A DNA stretch of 64,000 nt from Microbacterium sp. CBA3102 (GTDB lineage: Bacteria > Actinomycetota > Actinomycetes > Actinomycetales > Microbacteriaceae). The translations under genes were made by a program, and so were the position numbers. Where the stretch lies: the NCBI RefSeq assembly GCF_007954505.1, contig NZ_CP042412.1, positions 3,286,001 through 3,350,000 of the forward strand, read 5' to 3'. Shown here piece by piece: positions 1 to 8,136 of the stretch. The notes below the pieces were generated by a model. It was not told the origin of the DNA. It did not search any database and saw only the letters and a list, made by a program, of their open reading frames with translations. Position 1 is the stretch's first letter. Each line of letters opens with the position of its first letter.

Positions 1-2
1 TC

Positions 3-95
3 GACCCCTCGACGCCACTCCGGGATATTAACGCCGCTGAGAGTCACTTCAAGCGAGCGTTGGACAGCATTACCCACGGGCTCAACCGCGGCTGA
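3..95 (+). CDS. 3' end of an unrecognised gene, truncated by the window edge
   Basis: The frame beginning at base 3 is open to a TGA at 93-95 and encodes about 30 residues ending ...AAESHFKRALDSITHGLNRG. The amphipathic, helical-looking composition suggests a genuine C-terminus. The rest of the gene lies left of the window, so no function can be assigned. It runs tail to tail with the minus-strand gene that ends at 82, overlapping it by 14 bases. Confidence 0.45.
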   Translation, partial: DPSTPLRDINAAESHFKRALDSITHGLNRG

Positions 96-408
96 GCACA
101 GGCAGGTCCACACGCCACAGGCCGTTACCGCGGTCGCTCGGGCGCTTCGAACGCCCGCCCGCAGCTACCGCGGCTTCTTCCTCGGAGACGAAACCGCTAA
201 CGGATCCCAGCCCGATCTGAATCTCAGGCTTTCCGTCGAGGCGCTGAGCGATGATCAGGTCTTTGCGCACCTTGATCCCGGGCGCGAATCCCCCGACCAC
301 GTTCTTGATCTGGTAGATCGCGGCGTGGTTCTCCATGGGCATCCTGAACTCTCGGAGAGCCGAAGAGAGGTCATCGAAGTGCTTCACCATGTCCCGACCG
401 TATCTCAC
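82..408 (-). CDS. Hypothetical protein (about 100 residues)
   Basis: A 108-codon frame starting GTG at 408; an internal ATG at 390 (MVKHFDDLSSAL...) is an equally good start. The sequence has the mixed hydrophobic/charged texture of a folded protein (IYQIKNVVGGFAPGIKV, then IIAQRLDGKPEIQIGLGSV), followed by an Ala/Gly/Arg-rich tail that may be disordered. I do not recognise a family. The neighbouring partial gene converges on it from the left. Nothing in the context fixes its role beyond being element cargo. Confidence 0.45.
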   Translation of the reverse strand: MRYGRDMVKHFDDLSSALREFRMPMENHAAIYQIKNVVGGFAPGIKVRKDLIIAQRLDGKPEIQIGLGSVSGFVSEEEAAVAAGGRSKRPSDRGNGLWRVDLPVLSRG

Positions 409-464
409 GCCGCGCTGACCACTCGTCTGGGCTTGAGGACGTGCAGGCTAGTACGAGATCTAGC

Positions 465-509
465 GCGGGGTCATAAGCCCCGACGGGTCGCCACCCTTTA
501 TGACCCCGC
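465..509. repeat. Perfect 12-bp inverted repeat
   Basis: GCGGGGTCATAA at 465-476 is matched exactly by its reverse complement at 498-509, with a 21-base spacer. It lies in the gap between the minus-strand genes starting near 408 and ending at 627. It could form a terminator-like hairpin for the 627-1532 gene (no clear U-tract follows) or serve as a protein-binding site. Confidence 0.55.
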
Positions 510-626
510 ACGCGACTGCCCCAGAAGCACGCGGATCCTCGCTGCTCTGCCGCGCTCGATTGCTGGGGCACTTCGTCTTATATTCCTAGCAATCGAGCAG
601 AAGTGAGTGGTCGCCGGGGTCTCCTT

Positions 627-1532
627 CTACCCCGCAGGAATCCATAGGCCGCAGCCGTTCGTCGTGAAGCCCTCTCCAGAGTTCACCGTCACCGTGACGC
701 CGTTGTGCGCGGCTCCGACGAAGTTGTTGTCGAGGATGTCACCGGAGCCGTCGTTGCGCTCCCAATAGCAGTCCTTCACTCCCGTCGCCGTCCGGTACGT
801 CCCCGGCTGGATCGTCTGACCGACGATGTGATCACCGTCGTAAAAGCCACCGAGCACCATGTCCATCTTCGGAGCAAACTCCGGGCAGTACACGCGCACC
901 GCGGCGATATCGATCTGACGTGACTCGGTCTGGTCTCCCCACAACATCGGATACACGTTGTCTGGGGTGTAGTACTCGTGCAGGTACTCGCAGTACTCGC
1001 GGCCGTCGAATGGAGGGGACATGCCGTTCCCCTCGAATGACGCCGCCATTGTCTCGTACTGATTGTCGAGCGCCTTCTCCGCCGCAGCTGCCACCTCTGC
1101 ATCGCGTTGCTCTTTCGAACCGACCAGCAGGATTGCGATGTCCACAGAGGTCGCCGCGTCCTTCAACTCCTCGGTCGTCGGCTCCGACGAGTCGAGCAAT
1201 TTGGTGAGGGAGTCGATCTCCGTCCGAAGCTCTTCCCGCTTCGCAGCGTCGCCGTAGGGTTCTGACTCGACGTAGCGAAACTCGCCCGCTTCCAACGCGG
1301 TCTGCGCCTCCTCGAGTGCGTCTGCATGGTCCTGTTCCGCCTGGACGCGCTCAGCCTCGGCTTGCGCATCGGCTGCAGCCTGGGCCTCGGCGCGAGCATT
1401 CGCATCCGCTACAACGACACCCGTCGTGATGCCCGCCGCAACAAGAACCACGACGGCGACAGCCGCGATGATCAGATTCCGCTTACGGTGACCAGCCGAC
1501 AGTGCCGCCGGAGACTCGGATTGCTCGTTCAT
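627..1532 (-). CDS. Membrane-anchored exported protein with coiled-coil stalk
   Basis: 301 residues. A short cytoplasmic N-terminus is followed by one transmembrane helix at about residues 19-41 (rich in Ile/Val/Ala), then an Ala/Glu/Gln-rich probable coiled coil at about 45-150. The extracytoplasmic C-terminal domain contains GTYRTATGVKDCYWERNDG and ends NGCGLWIPAG. That tail (GTYR, CYWER, GCG.W) recurs in small secreted or surface proteins of actinomycetes and phages; I know no biochemical function for it. The paired cysteines suggest a disulfide. Start is ATG at 1532. Signal-anchor topology is inferred from sequence. Part of the integrated element. Confidence 0.75.
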   Translation of the reverse strand: MNEQSESPAALSAGHRKRNLIIAAVAVVVLVAAGITTGVVVADANARAEAQAAADAQAEAERVQAEQDHADALEEAQTALEAGEFRYVESEPYGDAAKREELRTEIDSLTKLLDSSEPTTEELKDAATSVDIAILLVGSKEQRDAEVAAAAEKALDNQYETMAASFEGNGMSPPFDGREYCEYLHEYYTPDNVYPMLWGDQTESRQIDIAAVRVYCPEFAPKMDMVLGGFYDGDHIVGQTIQPGTYRTATGVKDCYWERNDGSGDILDNNFVGAAHNGVTVTVNSGEGFTTNGCGLWIPAG

Positions 1533-1673
1533 GAGCCGAATCCTATCGACCCGACTCGTCCTACGATGATTAGCGGCTGCGCGCTACAAGCGACAGGGCG
1601 ACATTGCGCGTTCCTCACCGCCTAATCGAAGAGCGGGCACACCCACCCGGTCGGCACCGCTCTTTGGTGTGCG

Positions 1674-1925
1674 TCAGGTGGTATGCGCTCGGCCGCGGGC
1701 GCGCAGGAGCAGGATTCCTGCAACGATCACGCTGCCCCCGATCAGGCCCAGCGCAAAGAGCGGTGCGCCACCGGTCGCGCCGAGCTATACAGCGCCGCCC
1801 TGGATCGCCCGGTTGCTGGGGCAGGCGGCTTCCGACTCCAGAAACGTCACTACGGGAGCAGTCGCCCCTGGCGATCGCTGAAGGAGATCAAGCGCGCACT
1901 GAAGGCTGGCGAGATCACGTGAAGC
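1674..1925 (-). pseudogene. Remnant of a sortase-anchored surface protein
   Basis: On the minus strand the segment 1784-1674 encodes LGATGGAPLFALGLIGG..., a hydrophobic stretch and RARGRAHTT-stop. This is the layout of a cell-wall sorting signal (LPxTG-like motif, membrane helix, basic tail). Upstream in the same frame, about 1925-1788, the frame is open (GATAPVVTFLESEAACPSN...) but a TAG stop at 1785-1787 separates the two parts, and there is no credible start codon. It reads as the decayed 3' end of a surface-protein gene. The sorting-signal resemblance is by eye; LGATG is a divergent version of the motif. Confidence 0.4.
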
Positions 1926-1941
1926 CCGCCGTCGCCCTCGC

Positions 1942-2324
1942 TTAGTTGCACCTCAGGGTCGATAGCTCCGTGCTCGCAGCTCCGGCTTCCGAGATCAGCA
2001 TCTCGAACCTGCCATAGTCACCAGCCTTAAGAGCGGGGAGCGTGGCGTTCGTCATACCGATGACGACGCCCCCCCATCCAGCACCTTCGCCTCGATGTAG
2101 GCGCCATTCGGGCAGTCCTGGATCGCGAACGCCTCCACAACACGGCATCCGACGCTCGAGATAGAGCACGCGGTACCGTCCGGGGCCTCGCGAATTGCGA
2201 GTTCATTCTCAATGTTCTGGTACCCCTCGGGGGCGTCGAGCAACGACGGCTTCGTCGTTGCTGAGCATCCACTCAGGAGGAGGGTAGCGAGGACAGCGAC
2301 GGCGGCGAGCGACTTCATGTTCAC
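1942..2324 (-). CDS. Small lipoprotein, frameshifted at a G7 run
   Basis: The gene starts ATG at 2324 with a lipoprotein signal peptide whose lipobox is LLLSGC (Cys20 is the predicted lipidation site). In the present sequence this frame ends after VLDGGASSSV at 2052. Adding one G to the run of seven Gs (plus-strand Cs at 2069-2075) joins it to GVVIGMTNATLPALKAGDY... and a TAA at 1942, giving a coherent protein of about 127 residues with Cys near its end. Either the gene is truncated or phase-variable through the homopolymer, or the base is a sequencing error. The family is not recognised. It lies in the integrated element. Confidence 0.65.
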
Positions 2325-2433
2325 GGTCGAAGCGTATCGGTCCGGTTGCTGCCCGAATCTACTTTGCAGACGATCGACCCCTCGCGATCCCGCTCGAGCA
2401 CTGCTCAGACGCCGATCAGCAACTCAGCCCCAC

Positions 2434-2487
2434 CTCACTTCAACGTCTGGCCCATTGGGCACGATAAGACCCCTTATCCGGACTATC
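2434..2487 (+). other. dif-like recombination site, copy 1
   Basis: The core reads GGGCACGATAA (2457-2467), a 6-base centre GACCCC (2468-2473), and TTATCCGGACT (2474-2484). The 11-6-11 layout with inner ATAA/TTAT ends is that of XerC/XerD dif-type crossover sites. A second copy in the same orientation lies at 12009-12063, sharing flanks as well as arms but with a different 6-base centre. Function is inferred from layout only. The GATAAG/CTTATC hairpin reading (2463-2478) is the alternative. Confidence 0.45.
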
Positions 2488-2571
2488 GGCGCGAACCCCA
2501 GGGAACTCAGAACATAGAACGCATGTTCGAACGTTGCTAGTCTGGGTTCAGGCCGGAGGAAGGGCGCCGGC

Positions 2572-2889
2572 ATGGGAACCAGCAAGCGACTCGCCCCGTA
2601 CTACGACATGCAGGCGCAACACCAAGCCATCCTCGCCGCGGCCAAGCGCGGCCCGCTGCAGTCGCTTACAGATCGCGAACTCGCGCTACGGGAACAGCCC
2701 CTCACGGTCTACCCTCACGCCCTGCAGAGGCGTGTGCGGGCATGGGTGAGGTTCGGTCCTGAATCAATCCGCGTTGAGGCGAAGATCGTGCGCTCAACGC
2801 CCCTCGCCGCAGGGATCGAGTTCCGCGCTCAGGCACACACCTTTCGTTGCTGGGTGTGGGGTAACGCGGTAGAGCTCGAGGACGACTGA
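2572..2889 (+). CDS. Conserved hypothetical protein of actinobacterial mobile elements
   Basis: 105 residues with a strong ribosome binding site (GGAGGAAGG about 8 bases before ATG at 2572). The protein begins MGTSKRLAPYYD and has an OB- or beta-rich-looking second half with VRAWVRFGPESIRVEAKIV and FRCWVWGNAVELEDD. Proteins of this outline are common next to plasmid and integrative-element genes in Microbacteriaceae, from memory; no function is known to me. It starts 85 bases right of the first dif-like site, so it would be the first gene of the bracketed module. Confidence 0.75.
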   Translation: MGTSKRLAPYYDMQAQHQAILAAAKRGPLQSLTDRELALREQPLTVYPHALQRRVRAWVRFGPESIRVEAKIVRSTPLAAGIEFRAQAHTFRCWVWGNAVELEDD

Positions 2890-3218
2890 TCGTTAGCGAT
2901 CCCCATCGTTCAAGCCTCGATCTCTGTCACCTCGAGCACTTCGTCGACGAGCGCGATTCCGCCCGTGGAGCCGGCTGTGTGCATGAGTAGGCATTCGGCG
3001 AAACCCGTCCGAGACAGCTTCTGTAGATGAAGCATCCGCGACTGCCCGCTAACCGGAGAGCTCCTGAGGATCGCCGCCCTGGCCGCTACTCGCCCTGTGT
3101 ATACCGGACTATCACCGAGCCGAGCGGGCGCTCAATCTCGGTGAGGCAACGAGGGGAGGCCAGGGGGCTTGACCGCAACAAGGATGGCTGAGCGCCCAAC
3201 GCATGGCGCCGTCGCACG
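2890..3218. other. Gap with a possible 41-codon minus-strand ORF
   Basis: About 330 bases without a convincing gene. A minus-strand frame from ATG at 3035 to TGA at 2910-2912 encodes about 41 residues (LQKLSRTGFAECLLMHTAG, then ALVDEVLEVTEIEA) that look protein-like. It continues open upstream without a clear start, so it may be the remnant C-terminus of a lost gene. No RNA or repeat structure was seen. Confidence 0.3.
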
Positions 3219-3850
3219 TCAATCGGATGAAAGAATGAGCGCTGCTCGAATCCCTGTCGAGTATTGGTCTGGTTGCTCCCACGCCGCGAAATGACCACCG
3301 GAAGGCATCTCCTCCCAGCGCTCCACGTTGAAGAAGCGCTCGGCGAACTCCGGGGGTGCGTTGACCAGGTGCTTCGGGAAGATGGTGGACGCCGTTGGCG
3401 CAACTACCCGCTGCCACGGCTTGGAGCCTCCGGAGGCGTACGGCGCGAAGGATGAGCCGATGCAGTTACCGAACCAGTACGCGCTGACCCAGGTCAGGAG
3501 CTCGTCGCGAGTGAAGACCGCCTCCACATCGCCACCGCAGTCCGTCCAGTTCGTGTACTTCTCGATGAGCCACGCAGCAAGGCCTATCGGAGAATCGCTC
3601 AGACCGCTCGCGAGCGTGTGCGCCTTCGTGGACTGCTCATGCATGTACCCACCCTCCGAGACCTGCCAACGTCTCCCCCGCTCGAAGCAGCTCTCCTCTG
3701 CGCACGACGGTCTCTGTGGAGGGTTTACGAGAAGTGGTATTGCGACACGTCGGTGAAATGAAGTGCTGCCACCGCCTCTGGCCGCCGCGCAGCCATAGCC
3801 TCGGCCACGTCACAGTATTGGGCTTCAACTTCCTGAAGGTGTTGCTTCAC
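3219..3850 (-). pseudogene. Epoxide hydrolase, decayed C-terminal fragment
   Basis: The frame 3644-3219 encodes the C-terminal third of an alpha/beta-fold epoxide hydrolase: SPIGLAAWLIEKYTNWTDC, DVEAVFTRDELLTWVSAYW, the FPKHL region, and RWEEMPSGGHFAAWEQP, which carries the catalytic-His GGHFA motif. Upstream, in other frames, related pieces are still readable: EAMAARRPEAVAALHFTDV at about 3800-3730 and GELLRAGETLAGLGGWVHA at about 3695-3637. At least two frameshifts are therefore needed to join them, and the N-terminal half with the nucleophile is missing. It is non-functional cargo or scar of the element. Confidence 0.7.
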
Positions 3851-4054
3851 AGAACGCGACGGTGTCGTCTGTATGCAGCATGAGAATATCCCCGTTACCA
3901 GCGCTTCGGTTGTTCCGGTCGTGGAGTGTTCCTGTGCTCAGTCGCGCCGTCAGCAACGTCGTTTCCCAGCAGTAACGCAGAGGGAAGCGAGGTCTGGTTC
4001 GGCCAGGAGCTTGCGTAGTCGCCAACTGTCAAAGCGCCCCGGTAAGGTCGGGAC

Positions 4055-4870
4055 GTGATCGTGTTCTCGTGGCAGATGGCTGAGGAGCTTGCAGCTGCTC
4101 ACATGCGTAACCTCGGTTTCGAACGAGTCAGGCGACTGCCCGACGGCATCGATGGTGGAATTGATGTAACGGCAGAGGGTGCCGCCGCGCAGGTGAAGCA
4201 CCACGCCGTCGCAATCGGGTCGCCCGATGTTCAGCGACTACGTGGTGCCGCACCCCATGCTGAGGCATTGCTGTTCTACTCAAGTTCGGGGTACACGCGA
4301 GCGGCGAAGGACGCCGCCGACCTGGCCGGTATCAGCCTCTTCCGCTATACAACTTCGAACGAGGTGTTCCCAGAGAACCGGTTAGCCGAGGGCCTCGTGC
4401 AGCGTTCGGAAGGTGACTCGCTGCTCCCAGCGATCTTCGATGCGATGCGGGCGAGTGCGCGCGCTGGCATCCTTCATGACTGGGTGAATCGCACGATGCA
4501 AAAGAACTGGGCCAAGTCAACGCGCGTCACGAGCGGAGAGATCACTCCGCACATGAAGGAGATCGATCGACTGACCGCTTTTCTCAGAACGGCACCCGCA
4601 GTTACGGCAGCTATGGAAGACGTCGCTCGAGCGATCACCGACCCCCTAAGACTCGAGGCGATAACTTCGTCCGATGTTGACGGAATCAAAGTCAGCGCAG
4701 AGAAGCTTCGGCAAGCCACGGAAGTATTGCTCTCGCTGGTAACCATCGATGCGAAAGCTGCCTCCTCGCTGAACTCAGCCCTCCAACGAAAGCTCGAGTC
4801 GAAGGACTACGCAACACTTCGCGATGCCGGTGAAACTCTCGGCACTTTCGCGGAGTCGCGCTCGAGTTGA
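4055..4870 (+). CDS. Mrr-type restriction endonuclease-like protein
   Basis: 271 residues, GTG start at 4055. Residues 1-125 match the Mrr_cat outline of the PD-(D/E)XK fold: GIDGGID (residues 31-37, acidic metal ligands), QVK (46-48, catalytic Lys), then a YSSSGYTRAAKDAADLAGI segment typical of the family's last helix and strand. The family cleaves foreign, often methylated, DNA. The remaining residues, about 130-271, are helical and unrecognised. The stop codon overlaps the next start as TTGA (4867-4870), which implies translational coupling to the second nuclease gene and a shared function. Defence role is inferred. Confidence 0.8.
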   Translation: MIVFSWQMAEELAAAHMRNLGFERVRRLPDGIDGGIDVTAEGAAAQVKHHAVAIGSPDVQRLRGAAPHAEALLFYSSSGYTRAAKDAADLAGISLFRYTTSNEVFPENRLAEGLVQRSEGDSLLPAIFDAMRASARAGILHDWVNRTMQKNWAKSTRVTSGEITPHMKEIDRLTAFLRTAPAVTAAMEDVARAITDPLRLEAITSSDVDGIKVSAEKLRQATEVLLSLVTIDAKAASSLNSALQRKLESKDYATLRDAGETLGTFAESRSS

Positions 4871-6611
4871 GCGACAACGCGCTCAATCGATTTCGCACCC
4901 GTCGCCGCGATGGTGAGTATACGAACTTCGCGCGTCTTACGCCGGCCCGGCGCGACCTCGAAACAGCTCTGGCCGCCGAGCGCGACGAGCGCTGGCCCGT
5001 AATCTCGAGCGTTGAGGCTTGGCGGCACTATGGTCGTGCAACTATACGAGGGTGAAGTACGCCAGTCCGATGCATGCCTACAAAGCCAAGCAGTGGAACG
5101 CTGCGAGCCTTCATCTTCGGCACTACGCGCTACAGGCTCAATTAGACCCCCGGTTCTGGGGTCGCCGAACCATGAAGTATTTCGACTCATGGTTTGGGCG
5201 GCTCGCAGCAGCGCTTCGAGACATCGAGACTCTGGACGCGCTCGAGGCAGCGGCGCCGCGGATAGCGACCGTTTATCCCGAGCTTGTCGATCTCGATCAG
5301 GTGGGTTCGCAGCTTGCGTTGTGGCGGTCCGAAGCGCGAACAGCCGAGTTCTTGCTGGGCAGCATGTCGTCGGAAGCGCGACGTAGCACCGACGACCTGG
5401 TGCGGCTGGCGCAGGCCGCGGGTGTTACCCGGGTGAAAGCCGTTCTGGAGCGATTGCAGAAGTTTGAGCAGGCGCATCGAGAGCCCGACGACCACGCTGG
5501 GCATTGGATTCTTGGTCCGCGGCTCCCGCTCCCCGAGCACCGATCCATACCTGTGTACGACTGGAGTCCCGAGAACCGGGCGCGCACGAAGGCGGTTCGT
5601 GCATATTCCGAGCGATTCCGGGATGCGCTCTGGACAACCGAGCCGCTTCCGTTTGGCGAAAACGAGCGATATCTGACCGACGCATTGCGAGACGAGAGCA
5701 TCGACAACCCTCTCTCCGTCGAATCAATCCGTGTGCACGAGCGGATCGTGGAAGTCTTCCCCGACCCGATAGCTCAACACTTCGGTCGGTTGCATCGCGC
5801 GCACCGCCTCCTCCATGAAGGCGACGTGCAGGACGCGTTCGACGAAATGCTGGAAGCGCACGACGTCTGGTTCACGTCATGGAGCGTGCGTCATCCGGAG
5901 CTCCGCGTCCGACTGCCGTTTATCCGCTCATGGGTGGGGAACCTTCACGGCCTGACTAGCACCGGGATGCTCTTCCGCGACGAGATCGAAGTTGCACTTC
6001 TGCGGCACTTCGATGAATACCACAACACGCATCAGTCGAGCGAGATACGTGATCTCGTGACGAGCAGCATCAACGTAAAGGGGCTGCGGATCGAATCCGA
6101 GCAACTCTTCAGCTGGCTTAACCCCCATCCTCAGATACTGGTCGAGGTTCCCAGAGTTCCCGCGATCGATCTCAAACCGCTCCTGCGGAAGAGATATCGG
6201 GAGGCCGAAAACCGCGTCCGGCTAGCGCACGGACTGCCGCGGGTCGGTGAAGCATGGGTATCCGAGGTGGCGTTGCTGTCCCTCGTGCGGCAAGCATTCC
6301 CCGCTGAAGAGATTGTTCATCAAGGCCGCCCTGAATGGCTGGGACGCCAAAGTCTCGATATCTACTTCCCGCAGAGGCACCTCGCCGTGGAGTATCAAGG
6401 AGAGCAGCACGACCGGCCCGTAGAGCGCTTCGGAGGCGCTGGTGGTTTCGCTCAACAGCAACGCCGAGACGCCATCAAGAGAGAGTTGTGCGAGAAACAC
6501 GGATGCACGCTCATAGAGGTGCGGCCCAACTACGATCCGGAGGCGGTTGTGCTCACAATCTCCACGGCGCTCGCGGCGAGGTCGACCTCGGCACAGCGGT
6601 CGGTGTTCTAG
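4867..6611 (+). CDS. EDxHD/Vsr-fold nuclease protein, apparent frameshift near 5050
   Basis: Translation from TTG at 4867 (overlapping the upstream stop) gives MSDNALNRFRTRRRDGEYTN... and ends at a TGA after 62 codons (5053-5055). The next frame is open from before 5019 to 6611 (530 codons). Adding one base at the GGG of 5050-5052 fuses them into about 580 residues. Most of the protein is unrecognised and helical. The C-terminus has a PD-(D/E)XK-like nuclease: SLDIYFP (Asp447 of the 5019 frame), VEYQGEQH (Glu458), RFGG, RRDAIKRELCEKHGC and LIEVRPNY. This is the pattern of EDxHD homing-nuclease/Vsr-like domains. Start at 5019 (TTG) is the alternative if the two frames are separate. Confidence 0.7.
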
Positions 6612-6706
6612 CCATGCCGGTGCAAACGGGGTGCTCTTGTGCCACCGCGACCGGAAAAGCGAGACACTGGCGATGTTCGAGCCAGTCGCCTGACCGAAGG
6701 ACCGCC

Positions 6707-6847
6707 ATGATCGACCACGACCAGAACGCCCGTCTCGCGCGCTTGCAGGAGGTCCGCGCCGGCATGGAGGCCCTGCATGCGGACGCGCTCACAGAGCGAG
6801 ATGGCAAGACTTTTACGACCGAAGAGACGGTTGCTCAGTCTCGATGA
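6707..6847 (+). CDS. Small protein, 46 residues
   Basis: ATG at 6707 follows a good GAAGGA ribosome binding site by six bases. The product, MIDHDQNARLARLQEV... ending FTTEETVAQSR, is charged and helical, with the texture of a small antitoxin-like or regulatory protein. No toxin partner follows, because the next gene is convergent on the minus strand. The abrupt end after EETVAQSR could mean C-terminal truncation. No function is assigned. Confidence 0.5.
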   Translation: MIDHDQNARLARLQEVRAGMEALHADALTERDGKTFTTEETVAQSR

Positions 6848-6876
6848 CGTGCGGGTCGGCGCTCAGTGAGCCGGCC

Positions 6877-7476
6877 TCAGCTCTCCGCGCGTGACTTCTT
6901 CGGGAACGACACCGTCTCGCCCGCAGCGAGTCTCCGCGCGTCTCCAGTGGACAGCGTCACCACCGTCCCCGAAGCCGAGTGCTCGATGCGTTCGATCGCC
7001 CCGTCGACAGTCACCCGACCGATGTCAGCGGCGCCGAGCGACTCCGCCTTCTTGCGGTAGACGAGTTCCCGTGGCGGGCCATCGGGGGCGTCCGGAGAGC
7101 ACATCCGGCACCGTCGATACCGACCCACACTCGCGAGCTCGTCGACTGTTACGTAGACGGCCTCGTAGTGGCTCTGAACAACGTCTCGGGCGGGACCGAT
7201 CAATGAGAGTCCGTCCTCGTAGGTCTCGAAGATCTCGTATCCACCGGCGTGCTCTTCCCTAACGTCGCCGCGCACCTGGTGCTGGATCGACGGACAGTCC
7301 TCGCGATGTAGGACATGGCGTGACTCACTCGTGCGGTTCAGGACCAGGCGGGGGCTCTCGGACACGTCGCCATTCTCGTCGATATACCGATGATCTCCCG
7401 ATGCGACTGTGGATAACCCCCTCCGTGGCGCGGCGCGCTCGTACCCTCTCGGGATGCACGTCTTCACTCTGGGCAT
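6877..7476 (-). CDS. Hypothetical protein with a Cys/His zinc-binding-like motif
   Basis: Up to 199 residues. The central part has HREDCPSIQHQV followed about 60 residues later by RYRRCRMCSPD. This H-x3-C ... C-x2-C arrangement suggests a small zinc-binding fold. The C-terminal part is beta-rich (GRVTVDGAIERIEHSASG). The start is uncertain: ATG at 7476 would overlap the divergent gene's start by 23 bases, and an internal GTG near 7362 (VSESPRLVLNRTSE) would remove the overlap and keep the motif. Family unrecognised. Confidence 0.55.
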   Translation of the reverse strand: MPRVKTCIPRGYERAAPRRGLSTVASGDHRYIDENGDVSESPRLVLNRTSESRHVLHREDCPSIQHQVRGDVREEHAGGYEIFETYEDGLSLIGPARDVVQSHYEAVYVTVDELASVGRYRRCRMCSPDAPDGPPRELVYRKKAESLGAADIGRVTVDGAIERIEHSASGTVVTLSTGDARRLAAGETVSFPKKSRAES

Positions 7477-7780
7477 CCGCGACGTCGCGATTGTCTACGA
7501 TCACCGTCAGCACCATATCCTCCGCCGGCTCGCGAGACGACGTCGTGTCGTCGCGAACCTGACGCCCCTTGACGGCGAGGACGGCCAACCGTGCAGCGTT
7601 CAGGTCTCGATTCGCTCCCGCATGAGAAGCCACGATATTGGCGAACTGACACCCGAAGACGCAGCCTTGTGGTGGAGGCGGATCAGAGCTTTAACGACCA
7701 TCGGCAACGTCGTGCGCCTTCCCGCGGCTGTGGTGTTTCGCCACTGCGACGAGATCTGGATCGGCGAGGAGCTGACGTAG
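7454..7780 (+). CDS. Hypothetical protein
   Basis: 108 residues from ATG at 7454 (MHVFTLGIRDVAIVYDH...), ending IWIGEELT. The first 40 residues look like alternating beta strands and the middle is Arg-rich (RRLARRRRVV), which may be a nucleic-acid contact. It is divergent from and overlaps the 5' end of the zinc-motif gene, so one of the two starts is probably misplaced. No family recognised. Confidence 0.4.
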   Translation: MHVFTLGIRDVAIVYDHRQHHILRRLARRRRVVANLTPLDGEDGQPCSVQVSIRSRMRSHDIGELTPEDAALWWRRIRALTTIGNVVRLPAAVVFRHCDEIWIGEELT

Positions 7781-8136
7781 TTCTGCGCCCACTGCAACTC
7801 GCACCCACTGCGGCACCGGCCGTTCTTCTGCTTTGGGATCGGCTCTGACGGACGAGGGTGCGCTGCGCGCGAGAGCGGGCCGACGAAGCGCCGACCGCTC
7901 GGCGGCAGTCACCTCCCGTAACTATCGACGATGCCGGACTGCATCAGAGCGGCCTATATGAGGCTGTGGGGAGCGCCAGGGCGAGGCCGACAGCTTGCGC
8001 CCATCGCAGGCCCATTATCCGGCACGGCGCCAACAGAGACGATGTTTGGGGTATCCATGTATTCCACGCAATAAAACGCCGGGTGACCGGGTCGCAGGAC
8101 ACGCGGCCACCACCGCCAAACAGATAGGGTGCGAGA
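7781..8136. other. Gap without recognised features
   Basis: About 350 bases between two plus-strand genes. Several overlapping short frames exist on both strands, none with a good ribosome binding site or a coherent product. I see no tRNA, repeat or clear terminator. Confidence 0.4.

Noticed and set aside
325..606. Plus-strand frame overlapping the 82-408 gene
   Set aside because: Arg-rich shadow composition; spans the inverted repeat; no binding site.
2069..2075. Programmed ribosomal frameshift at the G7 run
   Set aside because: No slippery heptamer plus stimulatory structure is evident; mutation, phase variation or sequencing error is simpler.
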